Notes under the pieces: model-generated
What the model was told of the DNA's origin: nothing
The model's input: only the letters and a program-made list of their open reading frames with translations
Database searches by the model: none
Position numbers and translations under genes: made by a program
In this document: piece by piece, positions 45,733-55,228 of the stretch
How positions within the stretch are numbered: the first letter of the stretch is position 1
How the letters are laid out: each line of letters begins with the position of its first letter
Source: Streptomyces aurantiacus
GTDB taxonomy: Bacteria; Actinomycetota; Actinomycetes; Streptomycetales; Streptomycetaceae
Reading direction: 5' to 3'
NCBI RefSeq assembly: GCF_027107535.1
Contig: NZ_CP114283.1
Location: forward strand, 434,001 to 498,000
DNA length: 64,000 nucleotides

Positions 45733-45824
45733 GCACGGGCTCCGGTCGGGCCGCGCCCGGTCGGTCGGGATCCGGTCGGCCGGGTCCCGGCTGAGCGGAG
45801 CCCGGGGGAGCGCGGGGCGGCGGC

Positions 45825-46928
45825 TCAGCGCAGGATCCCCTCCAGGAAGTCGCTGCCCAGCCGGGCCACCATCGTGACGTCCAGCTGGTGCAGTACGTAC
45901 CGTCCGCGGCGGCGGGTGGTGAGCAGGCCCGCCTTCTTCAGCACGCTCAGATGCCGGGATATCTCGGGAGCCGTCATGCCGTGCGTCTGGGCCAGCTCGC
46001 TCGTGGTGAACGCGCTGCGGGCCAGGCTCCGGCACAGCCGCATCCTCATCGGGTGGGACAGGGCCGCCATCCGGAGGGTCAGCTGCTCGACGGAGGTCGG
46101 GACCGTCAGCTCCGGGGAGGCGGCCGGGTAGTGGATCACCGGCTGCCAGCCGTACCGGTGCAGCACCATGAGGTGGGGCCAGCCGAGGCTCGTCGGCACC
46201 AGCAGGAGGCCGCCGTCCCGGGTCGCGGTGCGGCCGTGGCCCAGCTTGTCGACGGTGATCCGGCAGGCGGTCTCGTCGAGCGTCACCGCGGGGGACACCG
46301 ATGCCAGGGCGTCGGCCAGGCCCCGGCGTCCGAGCAGGTCCGTCTTGCGGCGGGCGTCCGCCCCGAGCTGGTGGCGCAGCCGGGACCAGGTCTCGGCGAA
46401 GAACGCCTCGTCGCAGTCCTCCAGGAACCGCCGCAGCCAGGCGCGGATCCGCGGCGGATCGTCCAGCAGCCGCGCGGTGAAGTCCGCCGGCCGGGGTCCG
46501 CGCGCTGCGGCCAGCTCCAGGGCGCGCCGCCGGGACGCGGCGTCCGTGAGGGCGCCGGCGCCCTGCGCGTCGTACGGAAGCGCACAGGTGAACTCCAGCG
46601 CCGCGTCCACGAACTGCTCGTCCGTCAGCTTGTCGAGCAGGTCCAGCTCCTCGGCGAGGGTGCCGCCCGGGAGCGTGGTGCCGCCCGCCGCCGCGTACGG
46701 CAGGAACACGTCCGAGAACGTCGTCCGCCACAGGAAGTCCGCCTCGCACATCCGGTCCGCCAGATGCGGGTCGAGCCGGGCGGTCACCCCGGTCGCCCAG
46801 CCCTGCAGCCCGGGGTGGTGACCCGGCTCGGCCAGCGCGTGCAGCGCCATGCAGAGCTCGGCCAGGGGCGAGGGCACGACGGCCACCCGCTCCCTGCGCA
46901 GCCCGGAGATGTCGATGGTCACGCTCAT
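45825..46928 (-). CDS. ArsR-like winged-helix regulator with long N-terminal domain
   Basis: A 367-residue protein. The C-terminal 75 residues are an ArsR-type winged helix (LTLRMAALSHPMRMRLCRSL, MTAPEISRHLSVLKKAGLLT, RRRGRYVLHQLD). The first 280 residues match the DUF5937-type domain found in actinobacterial regulators (LAELCMALHALAEPGHHPGL), presumably a ligand-binding part. No ArsR metal-binding Cys pair is visible. ATG 46928 is used; ATG 46943 is possible. A perfect palindrome 39 bp upstream is the likely autoregulatory site. Confidence 0.85.
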   Translation of the reverse strand: MSVTIDISGLRRERVAVVPSPLAELCMALHALAEPGHHPGLQGWATGVTARLDPHLADRMCEADFLWRTTFSDVFLPYAAAGGTTLPGGTLAEELDLLDKLTDEQFVDAALEFTCALPYDAQGAGALTDAASRRRALELAAARGPRPADFTARLLDDPPRIRAWLRRFLEDCDEAFFAETWSRLRHQLGADARRKTDLLGRRGLADALASVSPAVTLDETACRITVDKLGHGRTATRDGGLLLVPTSLGWPHLMVLHRYGWQPVIHYPAASPELTVPTSVEQLTLRMAALSHPMRMRLCRSLARSAFTTSELAQTHGMTAPEISRHLSVLKKAGLLTTRRRGRYVLHQLDVTMVARLGSDFLEGILR

Positions 46929-46966
46929 GTCCTCATGGTGCACCCCGCCACCGACAGGCCGGCCGC

Positions 46967-46989
46967 CGATTGACGAGCGTCGTCAATCG
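46967..46989. promoter_or_regulatory. perfect 10-3-10 operator of the ArsR-like gene
   Basis: CGATTGACGA (46967-46976), GCG, TCGTCAATCG (46980-46989). It lies between the divergent regulator and small-protein genes. The TTGACGA-type half-site is usual for ArsR-like repressors; binding is inferred. Confidence 0.7.
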
Positions 46990-47115
46990 ACACGACGGAC
47001 CGCCCCGCCGGGAGCAGGCTGGGACCACCGGGGCACCGCGGGGCCCACGGAGAACGTCCGGAACCGGTGTCGGTCCCGGCAGACGTCCGTACCCGTCCCG
47101 AGAAGGCGATCCGCC

Positions 47116-47334
47116 ATGAGCATCACCCAGCAGTACCTCCTCGACACCCACCGGGCCCGGCAGCACGGCGATCCGACGCCGCCGGCCCCCGGCGAGCACG
47201 ACTGGCAGGCCATGCGTGAGCTGCGCGACCACCGGCGGTTCCGCGCGGCCCTGACCGGACGCCCTGCCCGCGGCCGGACGCGGGCGGCACTGGCCAGGCT
47301 GTTCGGGCGCCCGCGTTCAGCGGGGAAGCCGTGA
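47116..47334 (+). CDS. small basic hypothetical protein
   Basis: A 72-residue soluble protein rich in Arg, Ala and His (MSITQQYLLDTHRARQHGDP, then DWQAMRELRDHRRFRAALTG). No domain was recognised. ATG 47116 has AGAAGG about 9 nt upstream. It is divergent from the ArsR-like gene across the palindrome, so it is a probable target of that regulator. The 3' end overlaps the convergent lyase gene by 18 bp. Confidence 0.6.
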   Translation: MSITQQYLLDTHRARQHGDPTPPAPGEHDWQAMRELRDHRRFRAALTGRPARGRTRAALARLFGRPRSAGKP

Positions 47335-48528
47335 CGCGAAGTCCGTGGCGGCGGCCCGTACGTCGTCCGCCGTCCACTCCAGGCCCGGCGCGCCCACCGT
47401 GACCTCGGTGTACGCCAGACCGGGCCCGCCCCTCTCCCAGATCTGCGGAAAGAGGGACGTCAGCGTCTCCTCCGCCTGCCGCGTCCCCGCCTCGGTCAGG
47501 GCATCGGCCTCGTACGGCAGCCACACCTGGAACTGGTGTGTGTGCGGCTCCTCGGGGTGCACCCGCGCCCAGGGGAGCCCGGCCCCGGCGAACCCCTCCC
47601 GCAGCGCCGCGGCCACCACGCGCGCGTGGGCCACGTACTCCGGGAGCCGGGGCAGCTCCCGTTCCAGGCCGATCAGCGCGGACAGGGCGGTGGGGAACTG
47701 CTGGAGGACCTGCCCGCCGTACCGGTGGCGCCAGGCCTTCGTCTCGTCGACGAGTGTCCGAGGGCCCGCGAGGGCGGCGCCGCCGAACCCGCCCAGCGAC
47801 TTGTAGAAGGACACGTAGACGCTGTCCGCGAGCCCCGCGATCTCGTCCAGGGGGCGGCCGAGGTGGGTGGCGCACTCCCACAGGCGGGCCCCGTCGACGT
47901 GCACCACGGCGTCGCGTTCGCGGGCCGCGTCCGTCACGGCGACCAGCTCCTCCCAGGAGGGCAGGACGAAACCGGCCTCCCTGAGGGGCAGTTCGAGGAA
48001 CAGCGCCCCGAAGGGCTCGTCCAGGTCGCGTATCTCGTCGGCGGAGGGCATCCGCGGCTCGCGCGTCGGGTGGACGGTCCGCAGGCCGCTGAGCGTGCTG
48101 AGGGCATGCCTCTCGTGGACCTCCGGGTGGGAGAGGGGATGCATCGCCACCGTCGCGTTGCCCGTGCGGCCCGCCCAGCAGCGCAGCGCCACCTGCTGGG
48201 CCATGGTGCCCGAGGGGAAGAAGGCGGCGGCCTCCGTACCGAGCAGTCCGGCGACCCGCTCCTCCAGGGTCTCCACGATGCCGTTGCCGTACATGTCCAC
48301 CGGCCGATCCAGGTCGTACACGTCGGACGCGGCGTCCGTCAGCCCGGCCAGCAGCTCACCGACCGTGGAACGGAAACCGGGCCGCCACAGCACCCGCCGC
48401 GCGCCGCGCCAGGCGACCCTGCGCCGCTCACGCCGCTGCTCGGCCGTCTCTTCCGCTTCCTCCCCCGTCGGCTGTTTCGCGGGTTGTTCCGCCGTTCCGT
48501 CCGCAGCCCGTTCCGCCGTATCGCTCAT
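47317..48528 (-). CDS. threonine-aldolase-like PLP lyase
   Basis: A 403-residue fold-type I PLP enzyme related to low-specificity threonine aldolase. It has DVYDLDRPVDMYGNGIVETL near residue 70, FFPSGTMAQQVAL at the PLP phosphate site, VVHVDGARLWECATHLGRPL, and the probable PLP lysine in VSFYKSLGGFGGA. The first 50 residues are a charged Glu/Arg/Thr tail absent from the family core. It probably cleaves a beta-hydroxy amino acid to glycine and an aldehyde. ATG 48528 is used. It is divergent from the pantothenate operon. Confidence 0.87.
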   Translation of the reverse strand: MSDTAERAADGTAEQPAKQPTGEEAEETAEQRRERRRVAWRGARRVLWRPGFRSTVGELLAGLTDAASDVYDLDRPVDMYGNGIVETLEERVAGLLGTEAAAFFPSGTMAQQVALRCWAGRTGNATVAMHPLSHPEVHERHALSTLSGLRTVHPTREPRMPSADEIRDLDEPFGALFLELPLREAGFVLPSWEELVAVTDAARERDAVVHVDGARLWECATHLGRPLDEIAGLADSVYVSFYKSLGGFGGAALAGPRTLVDETKAWRHRYGGQVLQQFPTALSALIGLERELPRLPEYVAHARVVAAALREGFAGAGLPWARVHPEEPHTHQFQVWLPYEADALTEAGTRQAEETLTSLFPQIWERGGPGLAYTEVTVGAPGLEWTADDVRAAATDFASRLPR

Positions 48529-48676
48529 GTTCCGGATCATGCAGGACGGCACGGCGGCCGGTCACGCGGATTCCCCACAGCCTGTGGACAGGAAAACGGC
48601 CCCCGGACCAATCGCGTTAACATGACGAGAAAGCGTCCGGTACCCCGAGCGGACTGGAACGGAAGGCCGCCGTCGA

Positions 48677-49624
48677 GTGAGTACATTCCCCCAGGCAGAC
48701 CCCAAGGACCGCCCCGCGCGGCTCACCGTCGGCGTCGTCGGCGCCGGCCGCGTGGGTCCCGCCCTGGCCGCGTCGCTCCAGCTCGCCGGACACCGCCCGG
48801 TGGCCGTCTCCGGGGTGTCCGACGCCTCCCGGCGCCGCGCCGCGCAGCTGTTGCCCGACGTGCCGCTCATGACGCCCGAGCAGGTCCTGGAGCGGGCCGA
48901 CCTGGTGCTGCTCACGGTCCCTGACGACGCCCTGCCGGGACTGGTGGAAGGGCTCGTCGAGACCGGGTCCATCCGGCCGGGACAGCTGCTCGTGCACACG
49001 TCCGGGCGGTACGGGACGAAGGTCCTGGACCCCGCCCTGCGCGCCGGAGCGCTGCCTCTCGCCCTGCATCCCGCGATGACGTTCAGCGGCACCCCCGTGG
49101 ACGTGCAGCGGCTCGCCGGATGCTCCTTCGGAGTCACCGCTCCCGAGGAGCTGCGGCTGGCCGCCGAGGCCCTGGTCATCGAGATGGGCGGCGAGCCCGA
49201 GTGGATCGCCGAGGAGGCCCGCCCGCTCTACCACGCGGCCCTCGCGCTCGGCGCCAACCACCTGGTCACCCTGGTCGCCGAGTCCATGGACCTGCTGCGT
49301 GCCGCGGGTGTCGAGGCCCCGGACCGGATGCTGGGCCCGCTGCTGGGCGCCGCCCTGGACAACGCCCTCAGGTCGGGCGACGCGGCGCTCACCGGACCGG
49401 TGGCGCGAGGCGACGCGGGCACGGTCGCGGCGCACGTCACCGAGCTGCGCAAGCACGCGCCGCAGACCGTCGCCGGCTATCTGGCGATGGCCCGCGCGAC
49501 CGCCGACCGGGCCCTGGCCCACGGCCTGCTCAAGCCGGAGCTCGCCGAGGACCTCCTCGGTGTGCTCGCCGACGGACCCGACGGGGCCGGCCGCGCCGAC
49601 GGGACCGAAGGAGACGCCCGATGA
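48677..49624 (+). CDS. Rossmann-fold DUF2520 protein, candidate ketopantoate reductase
   Basis: A 315-residue NAD(P)-binding protein ([20 protein letters not shown], GxGxxG type) with a C-terminal DUF2520 helical domain ([40 protein letters not shown]). It heads the operon just before panC. A similar gene lies beside panC in Mycobacterium (Rv3603c, recalled). That link, and the lack of panE here, suggest it reduces ketopantoate to pantoate; this is inference. GTG 48677 has GGAAGG 10 nt upstream. Confidence 0.85.
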   Translation: MSTFPQADPKDRPARLTVGVVGAGRVGPALAASLQLAGHRPVAVSGVSDASRRRAAQLLPDVPLMTPEQVLERADLVLLTVPDDALPGLVEGLVETGSIRPGQLLVHTSGRYGTKVLDPALRAGALPLALHPAMTFSGTPVDVQRLAGCSFGVTAPEELRLAAEALVIEMGGEPEWIAEEARPLYHAALALGANHLVTLVAESMDLLRAAGVEAPDRMLGPLLGAALDNALRSGDAALTGPVARGDAGTVAAHVTELRKHAPQTVAGYLAMARATADRALAHGLLKPELAEDLLGVLADGPDGAGRADGTEGDAR

Positions 49625-49660
49625 CGTGCGCAGGTGCCGAGACCGGAGACGCCCGATGAC
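49610..49660 (+). repeat. 16-bp direct repeat at the panC start
   Basis: GGAGACGCCCGATGAC occurs at 49610-49625 and 49645-49660, 35 bp apart. Each copy holds a ribosome-binding site plus ATG. The second starts panC; the first provides the TGA stop of the upstream gene and an ATG out of the panC frame. Confidence 0.85.
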
Positions 49661-50645
49661 CACCGCCCTGCTGAGCACCGCCGACGAGCTCCACGCGCGC
49701 GTACGCACCGGCCGCCGTGCCGTCGTCATGACGATGGGCGCCCTGCACGAGGGCCACGCGACCCTGATCCGCACAGCCCGGGAGATCGCGGGCGACGGCG
49801 AGGTCGTCGTCACCGTCTTCGTGAACCCCCTCCAGTTCGGCGCGGGCGAGGACCTCGACCGCTACCCGCGCACGCTGGACGCCGACGTCAAGATCGCCGA
49901 GCAGGCGGGCGCGGACGTCGTGTTCGCCCCTTCCGTGGACGAGGTCTATCCGGGCGGCGAACCCCAGGTCCGCATCAGCGCGGGCCCCATGGGGGAGCGC
50001 CTCGAGGGCTCGACGCGCCCCGGGCACTTCGACGGCATGCTCACCGTCGTCGCCAAGCTGCTGCACCTCACCCGGCCCGACGTGGCGCTGTACGGGCAGA
50101 AGGACGCCCAGCAGCTCGCCCTGATCCGCCGCATGGTCCGTGACCTGAACTTCGGGGTGGAGATCGTCGGCGTCCCGACGGTGCGCGAGGCGGACGGTCT
50201 GGCCCTGTCCAGCCGCAACCGTTACCTGTCGACCGCCGAGCGCCGCACCGCGCTCGCCCTCTCCCAGGCCCTGTTCGCGGGCAGCGACCGGCACGCCGCC
50301 CAGGAGGCCCTGCGCGCGCGGGCCCGCGAAGTGCCCGCCACGCACGCGCGTGCCGAGGCCCTCAGCGCCATCGGCGAGTCCCGCGCCGCCGCCGACGCGC
50401 ACGCCGTGGCCAAGGCGGCCCCCGGTGGCCCCGCCGCGGTCCGTGCCGCCGCCCGTCTGGTCCTCGACGACGCGGCCCGCCTCAGCCCGCCGCTCGCCCT
50501 GGACTACCTGGCACTGGTCGATCCGTCCGACTTCACCGAGGTCCGGGCCGGTCACACCGGCGAAGCGGTCCTCGCCGTCGCCGCCCGGGTCGGGACGACC
50601 CGGCTGATCGACAACATTCCTCTGACCTTCGGAGCCGCCTCGTGA
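49656..50645 (+). CDS. panC: pantothenate synthetase
   Basis: A 329-residue enzyme that condenses pantoate and beta-alanine with ATP. The motifs [20 protein letters not shown] (HIGH-like site), [60 protein letters not shown] and [12 protein letters not shown] are complete. The C-terminal 30 residues include the usual [17 protein letters not shown] 49656 has GGAG 7-8 nt upstream. The stop overlaps nadB (GTGA). Confidence 0.96.
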   Translation: MTTALLSTADELHARVRTGRRAVVMTMGALHEGHATLIRTAREIAGDGEVVVTVFVNPLQFGAGEDLDRYPRTLDADVKIAEQAGADVVFAPSVDEVYPGGEPQVRISAGPMGERLEGSTRPGHFDGMLTVVAKLLHLTRPDVALYGQKDAQQLALIRRMVRDLNFGVEIVGVPTVREADGLALSSRNRYLSTAERRTALALSQALFAGSDRHAAQEALRARAREVPATHARAEALSAIGESRAAADAHAVAKAAPGGPAAVRAAARLVLDDAARLSPPLALDYLALVDPSDFTEVRAGHTGEAVLAVAARVGTTRLIDNIPLTFGAAS

Positions 50646-52360
50646 CCAGCACAGGCATACGTCTGCACGCGCCCGCACCCGGCTGGTCCGTCGCCGCCGA
50701 CGTCGTGGTCGTCGGCTCCGGGGTCGCCGGACTCACCACCGCCCTGCGCTGCGACGCCGCCGGCCTGCGCACGGTCGTCGTCACGAAGGCCCGCCTCGAC
50801 GACGGCTCCACCCGCTGGGCCCAGGGCGGCATAGCCGCGGCCCTGGGCGAGGGCGACACCCCCGAGCAGCACCTCGACGACACACTCGTGGCGGGCGCGG
50901 GCCTGTGCGACGAGGACGCCGTCCGCATCCTCGTCACCGAGGGCCCCGACGCGGTACGCCGCCTCATCGAGACGGGCGCCCACTTCGACGAGTCGGAGGA
51001 GGGCGGCCTGGAGCTCACCCGGGAGGGCGGCCACCACCGCCGCCGTATCGCCCACGCGGGCGGCGACGCGACCGGCGCCGAGATCTCCCGGGCCCTCGTC
51101 GAGGCCGTACGCGCGCGTGGACTGCGCACCGTCGAGAACGCGCTCGTCCTGGACCTCCTCACGGACGCCGACGGACGCACGGCCGGCGTGACCCTGCACG
51201 TCATGGGAGAGGGCCAGCACGACGGCGTGGGAGCCGTCCACGCGCCCGCCGTGGTCCTCGCGACCGGCGGCATGGGCCAGGTCTTCTCCGCGACGACCAA
51301 CCCGTCGGTGTCCACCGGCGACGGCGTCGCCCTCGCCCTGCGGGCCGGCGCCGAGGTCAGCGACCTGGAGTTCGTGCAGTTCCACCCGACCGTGCTGTTC
51401 CTCGGCCCGGACGCCGAGGGCCAGCAGCCGCTGGTCTCCGAGGCCGTCCGCGGCGAGGGCGCCCACCTCGTCGACGCGCACGGTGAGCGCTTCATGCTCG
51501 GACAGCACGAACTCGCCGAGCTGGCGCCCCGGGACATCGTCGCCAAGGGCATCATGCGGCGCATGCAGGAGCAGGACGCCGAGCACATGTACCTGGACGC
51601 CCGGCACTTCGGCGCGCACATGTGGGAGCACCGCTTCCCGACGATCCTGGCCGCCTGCCGCGCCCACGGCATCGACCCGGTCACCGAGCCCGTCCCGGTG
51701 GCCCCGGCCGCCCACTACGCCTCCGGCGGCGTCCGCACGGACTCCCGGGGCCGCACGACCGTGCCCGGCCTGTACGCGTGCGGCGAGGTCGCCTGCACCG
51801 GTGTCCACGGCGCCAACCGGCTCGCGTCCAACTCCCTCCTGGAGGGCCTCGTCTACGCCGAGCGCATCGCGGCGGACATCACCGGCCGGCACGAGGACAG
51901 CGGCCCACGCGTGCGCGTGCCCGCGCCGATCGCCGAGCCGGAGAAGCCCGCGCACCCGCTCCTCGCCGCCGAGGCACGGTTCGCCATCCAGCGGATCATG
52001 ACGGACGGCGCCGGCGTCCTGCGCTCGGCCACCTCCCTGGAGACCGCCGCCGACCGCATCCAGCGGCTGCACGCAGACGCCCGCGACGCCCTCGACGAGC
52101 ACGGCAAGACGGCCGAGCCCGGCGTCGACACCTGGGAGACCACCAACCTCCTGTGCGTGGCCCGCGTCCTCGTCGCCGCCGCCCGCCTCCGGGAGGAGAC
52201 CCGCGGCTGCCACTGGCGCGAGGACCGGGGCGACCGGGACGACGACACCTGGCGCCGCCACATCGTCGTACGGCTCAATCCCGACCGCACGCTCGCCGTA
52301 CACACCACCGACACCCCAGACTTCCCCCCGACACAGCAGCCCCGTCCTCAGGAGCAGTGA
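50642..52360 (+). CDS. nadB: L-aspartate oxidase
   Basis: A 572-residue FAD enzyme that oxidises aspartate to iminoaspartate, the first step of de novo NAD synthesis. The FAD-binding N-terminus [20 protein letters not shown], the substrate region [40 protein letters not shown] and [20 protein letters not shown] are all present. The C-terminal 40 residues are an uncommon Arg/Asp/Pro tail. GTG 50642 overlaps panC. No nadA is in the window, so quinolinate synthase must be encoded elsewhere. Confidence 0.95.
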   Translation: MTSTGIRLHAPAPGWSVAADVVVVGSGVAGLTTALRCDAAGLRTVVVTKARLDDGSTRWAQGGIAAALGEGDTPEQHLDDTLVAGAGLCDEDAVRILVTEGPDAVRRLIETGAHFDESEEGGLELTREGGHHRRRIAHAGGDATGAEISRALVEAVRARGLRTVENALVLDLLTDADGRTAGVTLHVMGEGQHDGVGAVHAPAVVLATGGMGQVFSATTNPSVSTGDGVALALRAGAEVSDLEFVQFHPTVLFLGPDAEGQQPLVSEAVRGEGAHLVDAHGERFMLGQHELAELAPRDIVAKGIMRRMQEQDAEHMYLDARHFGAHMWEHRFPTILAACRAHGIDPVTEPVPVAPAAHYASGGVRTDSRGRTTVPGLYACGEVACTGVHGANRLASNSLLEGLVYAERIAADITGRHEDSGPRVRVPAPIAEPEKPAHPLLAAEARFAIQRIMTDGAGVLRSATSLETAADRIQRLHADARDALDEHGKTAEPGVDTWETTNLLCVARVLVAAARLREETRGCHWREDRGDRDDDTWRRHIVVRLNPDRTLAVHTTDTPDFPPTQQPRPQEQ

Positions 52361-52365
52361 CAGAA

Positions 52366-53391
52366 GTGAGCACCCCCGACCTTCCCCTTCTCACCGGCGG
52401 TGGCTGCGGCGACGGCTGCGGCTGCGCGGCCGACGGGGAGTACGACGCCGACTCCGCCGAATTCGCGGCGTACGCCGAGTGCGGGCTCGACCCCGCTCTC
52501 GCGCAGCTCCTCTCCGACGCGGGGCTCGACCCCGTCGAGGTCGAGGACATCGCGCACCTGGCCATCGAGGAGGACCTCGACCACGGCGTGGACGTGACCA
52601 CGGTCGCGACCATCCCCGAGGAGGCCGTCTCCACCGCCGACTTCACCGCCCGCGAGGCCGGCGTGGTGGCGGGCCTGCGGGTCGCCGAAGCGGTCGTCTC
52701 CGTGGTCTGCACCGACGAGTTCGAGGTCGAGCGGCACGTCGAGGACGGCGACCGCGTCGAGGCCGGTCAGCAACTCCTGAGCGTGACGACCCGCACCCGG
52801 GACCTGCTGACGGCCGAGCGCAGCGCGCTGAACCTGCTGTGCCGGCTCTCCGGCATCGCGACGGCCACGCGCGCGTGGGCGGACCTCCTGGAGGGCACCG
52901 GCGCGCGCGTGCGGGACACCCGCAAGACGACGCCCGGACTGCGCTCCCTGGAGAAGTTCGCGGTCCGCATGGGCGGCGGTGTCAACCACCGCATGTCCCT
53001 CTCGGACGCGGCCCTCGTCAAGGACAACCACGTGGTCGCCGCGGGCGGTGTCGCCCAGGCCTTCAAGTCGGTGCGGGAGACCTTCCCCGACGTGCCGATC
53101 GAGGTCGAGGTCGACACGCTGCACCAGCTGCGTGAGGTCGTGGACGCGGGCGCCGACCTGATCCTCCTGGACAACTTCACGCCCGGCGAGTGCGAGGAGG
53201 CCGTTGCCCTCGTGGCCGGCCGCGCGCTCCTGGAGGCCTCGGGCCGCCTCACCCTGGACACCGCCGCCGCGTACGCGAAGACGGGCGTCGACTTCCTCGC
53301 GGTGGGCGCCCTCACCCACTCCTCGCCCATCCTGGACATCGGCCTCGACCTGCGCGAGGCCTCCGGGACACCGACGAGCGAGGCTGAGTAG
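52366..53391 (+). CDS. nadC: quinolinate phosphoribosyltransferase
   Basis: A 341-residue enzyme that makes nicotinate mononucleotide from quinolinate and PRPP. The core motifs VRDTRKTTPGLRSLEKFAVR, GGGVNHRMSLSDAALVKDNH and VDTLHQLREVVDAGADLILL are intact. About 45 residues precede the usual start. They include the Cys cluster GGGCGDGCGCAADGEY, which nadC enzymes do not need. GTG 52366 was chosen because GGAG is 11 nt upstream; GTG 52357 would overlap the nadB stop. Confidence 0.94.
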   Translation: MSTPDLPLLTGGGCGDGCGCAADGEYDADSAEFAAYAECGLDPALAQLLSDAGLDPVEVEDIAHLAIEEDLDHGVDVTTVATIPEEAVSTADFTAREAGVVAGLRVAEAVVSVVCTDEFEVERHVEDGDRVEAGQQLLSVTTRTRDLLTAERSALNLLCRLSGIATATRAWADLLEGTGARVRDTRKTTPGLRSLEKFAVRMGGGVNHRMSLSDAALVKDNHVVAAGGVAQAFKSVRETFPDVPIEVEVDTLHQLREVVDAGADLILLDNFTPGECEEAVALVAGRALLEASGRLTLDTAAAYAKTGVDFLAVGALTHSSPILDIGLDLREASGTPTSEAE

Positions 53392-53393
53392 GC

Positions 53394-54191
53394 ATGCTGC
53401 TCACGATCGACGTCGGCAACACGCACACCGTCCTCGGGCTCTTCGACGGCGAGGACATCGTCGAGCACTGGCGCATCTCCACGGACGCGCGCCGCACCGC
53501 GGACGAACTGGCCGTGCTCCTCCAGGGCCTCATGGGCATGCACCCGCTCCTCGGCGACGAGCTGGGCGACGGCATCGACGGCATCGCGATCTGCTCGACC
53601 GTCCCCTCGGTCCTGCACGAGCTGCGCGAGGTGACCCGCCGCTACTACGGCGACGTACCCGCCGTCCTCGTCGAGCCGGGCATCAAGACGGGCGTCCCGA
53701 TCCTGATGGACAACCCCAAGGAGGTCGGCGCGGACCGCATCATCAACGCGGTCGCGGCGGTCGAGCTCTACGGCGGACCGGCCATCGTCGTCGACTTCGG
53801 CACGGCGACGACCTTCGACGCGGTCTCCGCGCGCGGGGAGTACGCCGGCGGCGTCATCGCGCCCGGCATCGAGATCTCCGTCGAGGCACTGGGCGTCCGG
53901 GGAGCCCAGCTCCGCAAGATCGAGATCGCCCGGCCCCGCACGGTCATCGGCAAGAACACCGTCGAGGCCATGCAGTCCGGCATCATCTACGGCTTCGCCG
54001 GACAGGTCGACGGCGTCGTCGGCCGTATGGCCCGCGAGCTCGCCGAGGACCCGGACGACGTCACCGTCATCGCGACGGGCGGTCTGGCCCCGATGGTGCT
54101 CGGTGAGGCCTCGGTGATCGACGAGCACGAGCCCTGGCTGACCCTGATCGGCCTCCGCCTGGTCTACGAGAGAAACGTCTCCAGGACCTGA
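53394..54191 (+). CDS. coaX: type III pantothenate kinase
   Basis: A 265-residue ASKHA-fold kinase that phosphorylates pantothenate, the first step to CoA. The motifs MLLTIDVGNTHTVLGLFDGE (phosphate 1), KEVGADRIINAVAAVELYG, VVDFGTATTFDAVS (phosphate 2) and YAGGVIAPGIEISVEAL are complete. It starts 2 nt after nadC and ends the operon of five cofactor genes. Type III enzymes are not feedback-inhibited by CoA (family knowledge). Confidence 0.96.
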   Translation: MLLTIDVGNTHTVLGLFDGEDIVEHWRISTDARRTADELAVLLQGLMGMHPLLGDELGDGIDGIAICSTVPSVLHELREVTRRYYGDVPAVLVEPGIKTGVPILMDNPKEVGADRIINAVAAVELYGGPAIVVDFGTATTFDAVSARGEYAGGVIAPGIEISVEALGVRGAQLRKIEIARPRTVIGKNTVEAMQSGIIYGFAGQVDGVVGRMARELAEDPDDVTVIATGGLAPMVLGEASVIDEHEPWLTLIGLRLVYERNVSRT

Positions 54192-54469
54192 CAGGAGGCG
54201 CACCGCCCCGCGCCCCGCGCCCCGCGGGACTGCGGGGGAGGTGCGCGCTCGGCTCACGAAGGCCCGCGGCCGCCGCAGGGGCCCGGGCCCACCCGCCCGG
54301 GCGCGGGCCGCGCCGGTCCGCGGCTCCGCGGGGTGGATGCGACCGGGCCCCCGCTCGCCCGCGCCGTCCGGTCCGACGAACCGGAAGCCGCCCCCGTCCG
54401 CGTGGCGGAGCCACGCCACACGACATCCGATCTACGGATTTTGTCTGATTAGCGCGTATCGTCGCGAGC
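54192..54469. other. 278-bp space after coaX
   Basis: Very GC-rich, with GCGCCCC repeats near 54206-54225 and a small CGTGGC-GGA-GCCACG hairpin at 54401-54415. The final 45 bp drop in GC and hold the promoter of the next gene. No long terminator stem was found. Confidence 0.4.
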
Positions 54470-55171
54470 ATGCCCACGCCTTACGGATCCCGCGGCGGCA
54501 TGGCGTTCGGTGCGGAGGAGCTGCGTGTGCTCCGACGTGCGCTCGCTCTCGCCCTACACCCCTGTCCCGCCTCGGCGCAGGATGTCCAGGACTGCCTCCG
54601 CCTGGCGGAGACCGTCGACGAGGCGACCCGCGAGGGCGCCAGACTCCGCGCCTTCCTGCTGGCCGACCTCGCCCGCTACCGCGCCGCCCTGCCCGGAACG
54701 GCGGCCGGCTATCTGACGCTTCTGGAGGAGGCGCTCGGCGCCGGCTACCGCCCGGTCCCCGACGACCTGGCCGCGCTGCGCGCCCTGTGCGGCAACCCCG
54801 TCGCGGCCGTCCTCCTCGACCGCTGCCTCGCACTCGCGGAACAGGACGTCCGCGCCCGCCTCGCCCGCCACTCGGTCCCGGCCTCGCGCACCCGCGGCCG
54901 TACACGTCTGACGGCCCTCCCCGGCGGTCTCGCCGCCACCGGGACGGCGGCGGGGACGACGGCCCTGACCGCGACGGCCATGGCGGGCGCCGCCACCGGT
55001 GACCCCGGCGGCAAGCCCGCGGAGAAGCCCGCCGAGAAGCCGGCCCCCCGGCCCAGGCCGCAGTCCCCGAGCCGGGACCGCCCCATTCCGACCCCGGGCG
55101 AGGTGTTCCCCCCGAGGCGCAAACCCTCCGCCCCGCCCGCGAACCCCCCTCGACAGCTCGCCGCCGTGTAG
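54470..55171 (+). CDS. hypothetical protein with Pro-rich tail
   Basis: A 233-residue protein of unknown function. Residues about 12-125 are predicted helical (AEELRVLRRALALALHPCPA, QDVQDCLRLAETVDEATREG, GYLTLLEEALGAGYRPVPDD), followed by a disordered Ala/Gly/Pro/Lys tail with PAEKPA repeats. No signal peptide or membrane segment is clear, though residues 145-165 are mildly hydrophobic. The ATG at 54470 lies 7 nt after TATCGT (54457-54462), so it is leaderless. ATG 54500 is an alternative. Confidence 0.75.
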   Translation: MPTPYGSRGGMAFGAEELRVLRRALALALHPCPASAQDVQDCLRLAETVDEATREGARLRAFLLADLARYRAALPGTAAGYLTLLEEALGAGYRPVPDDLAALRALCGNPVAAVLLDRCLALAEQDVRARLARHSVPASRTRGRTRLTALPGGLAATGTAAGTTALTATAMAGAATGDPGGKPAEKPAEKPAPRPRPQSPSRDRPIPTPGEVFPPRRKPSAPPANPPRQLAAV

Positions 55172-55228
55172 GGCCGGTCCGCGACCCCGAGCCCCGCGCA
55201 CCGCCGGGCCGTGGCTACTCTGGACGGC

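Noticed and set aside
49621..49659. ATG at 49621 as the start of panC or a small gene
   Set aside because: It is out of the panC frame by two bases and appears to be the leftover copy of a short duplication.
48677..54191. Riboswitch before the pantothenate-NAD operon
   Set aside because: The 148-bp leader between the divergent genes shows no structured element I can match to a known NAD, CoA or other riboswitch class.
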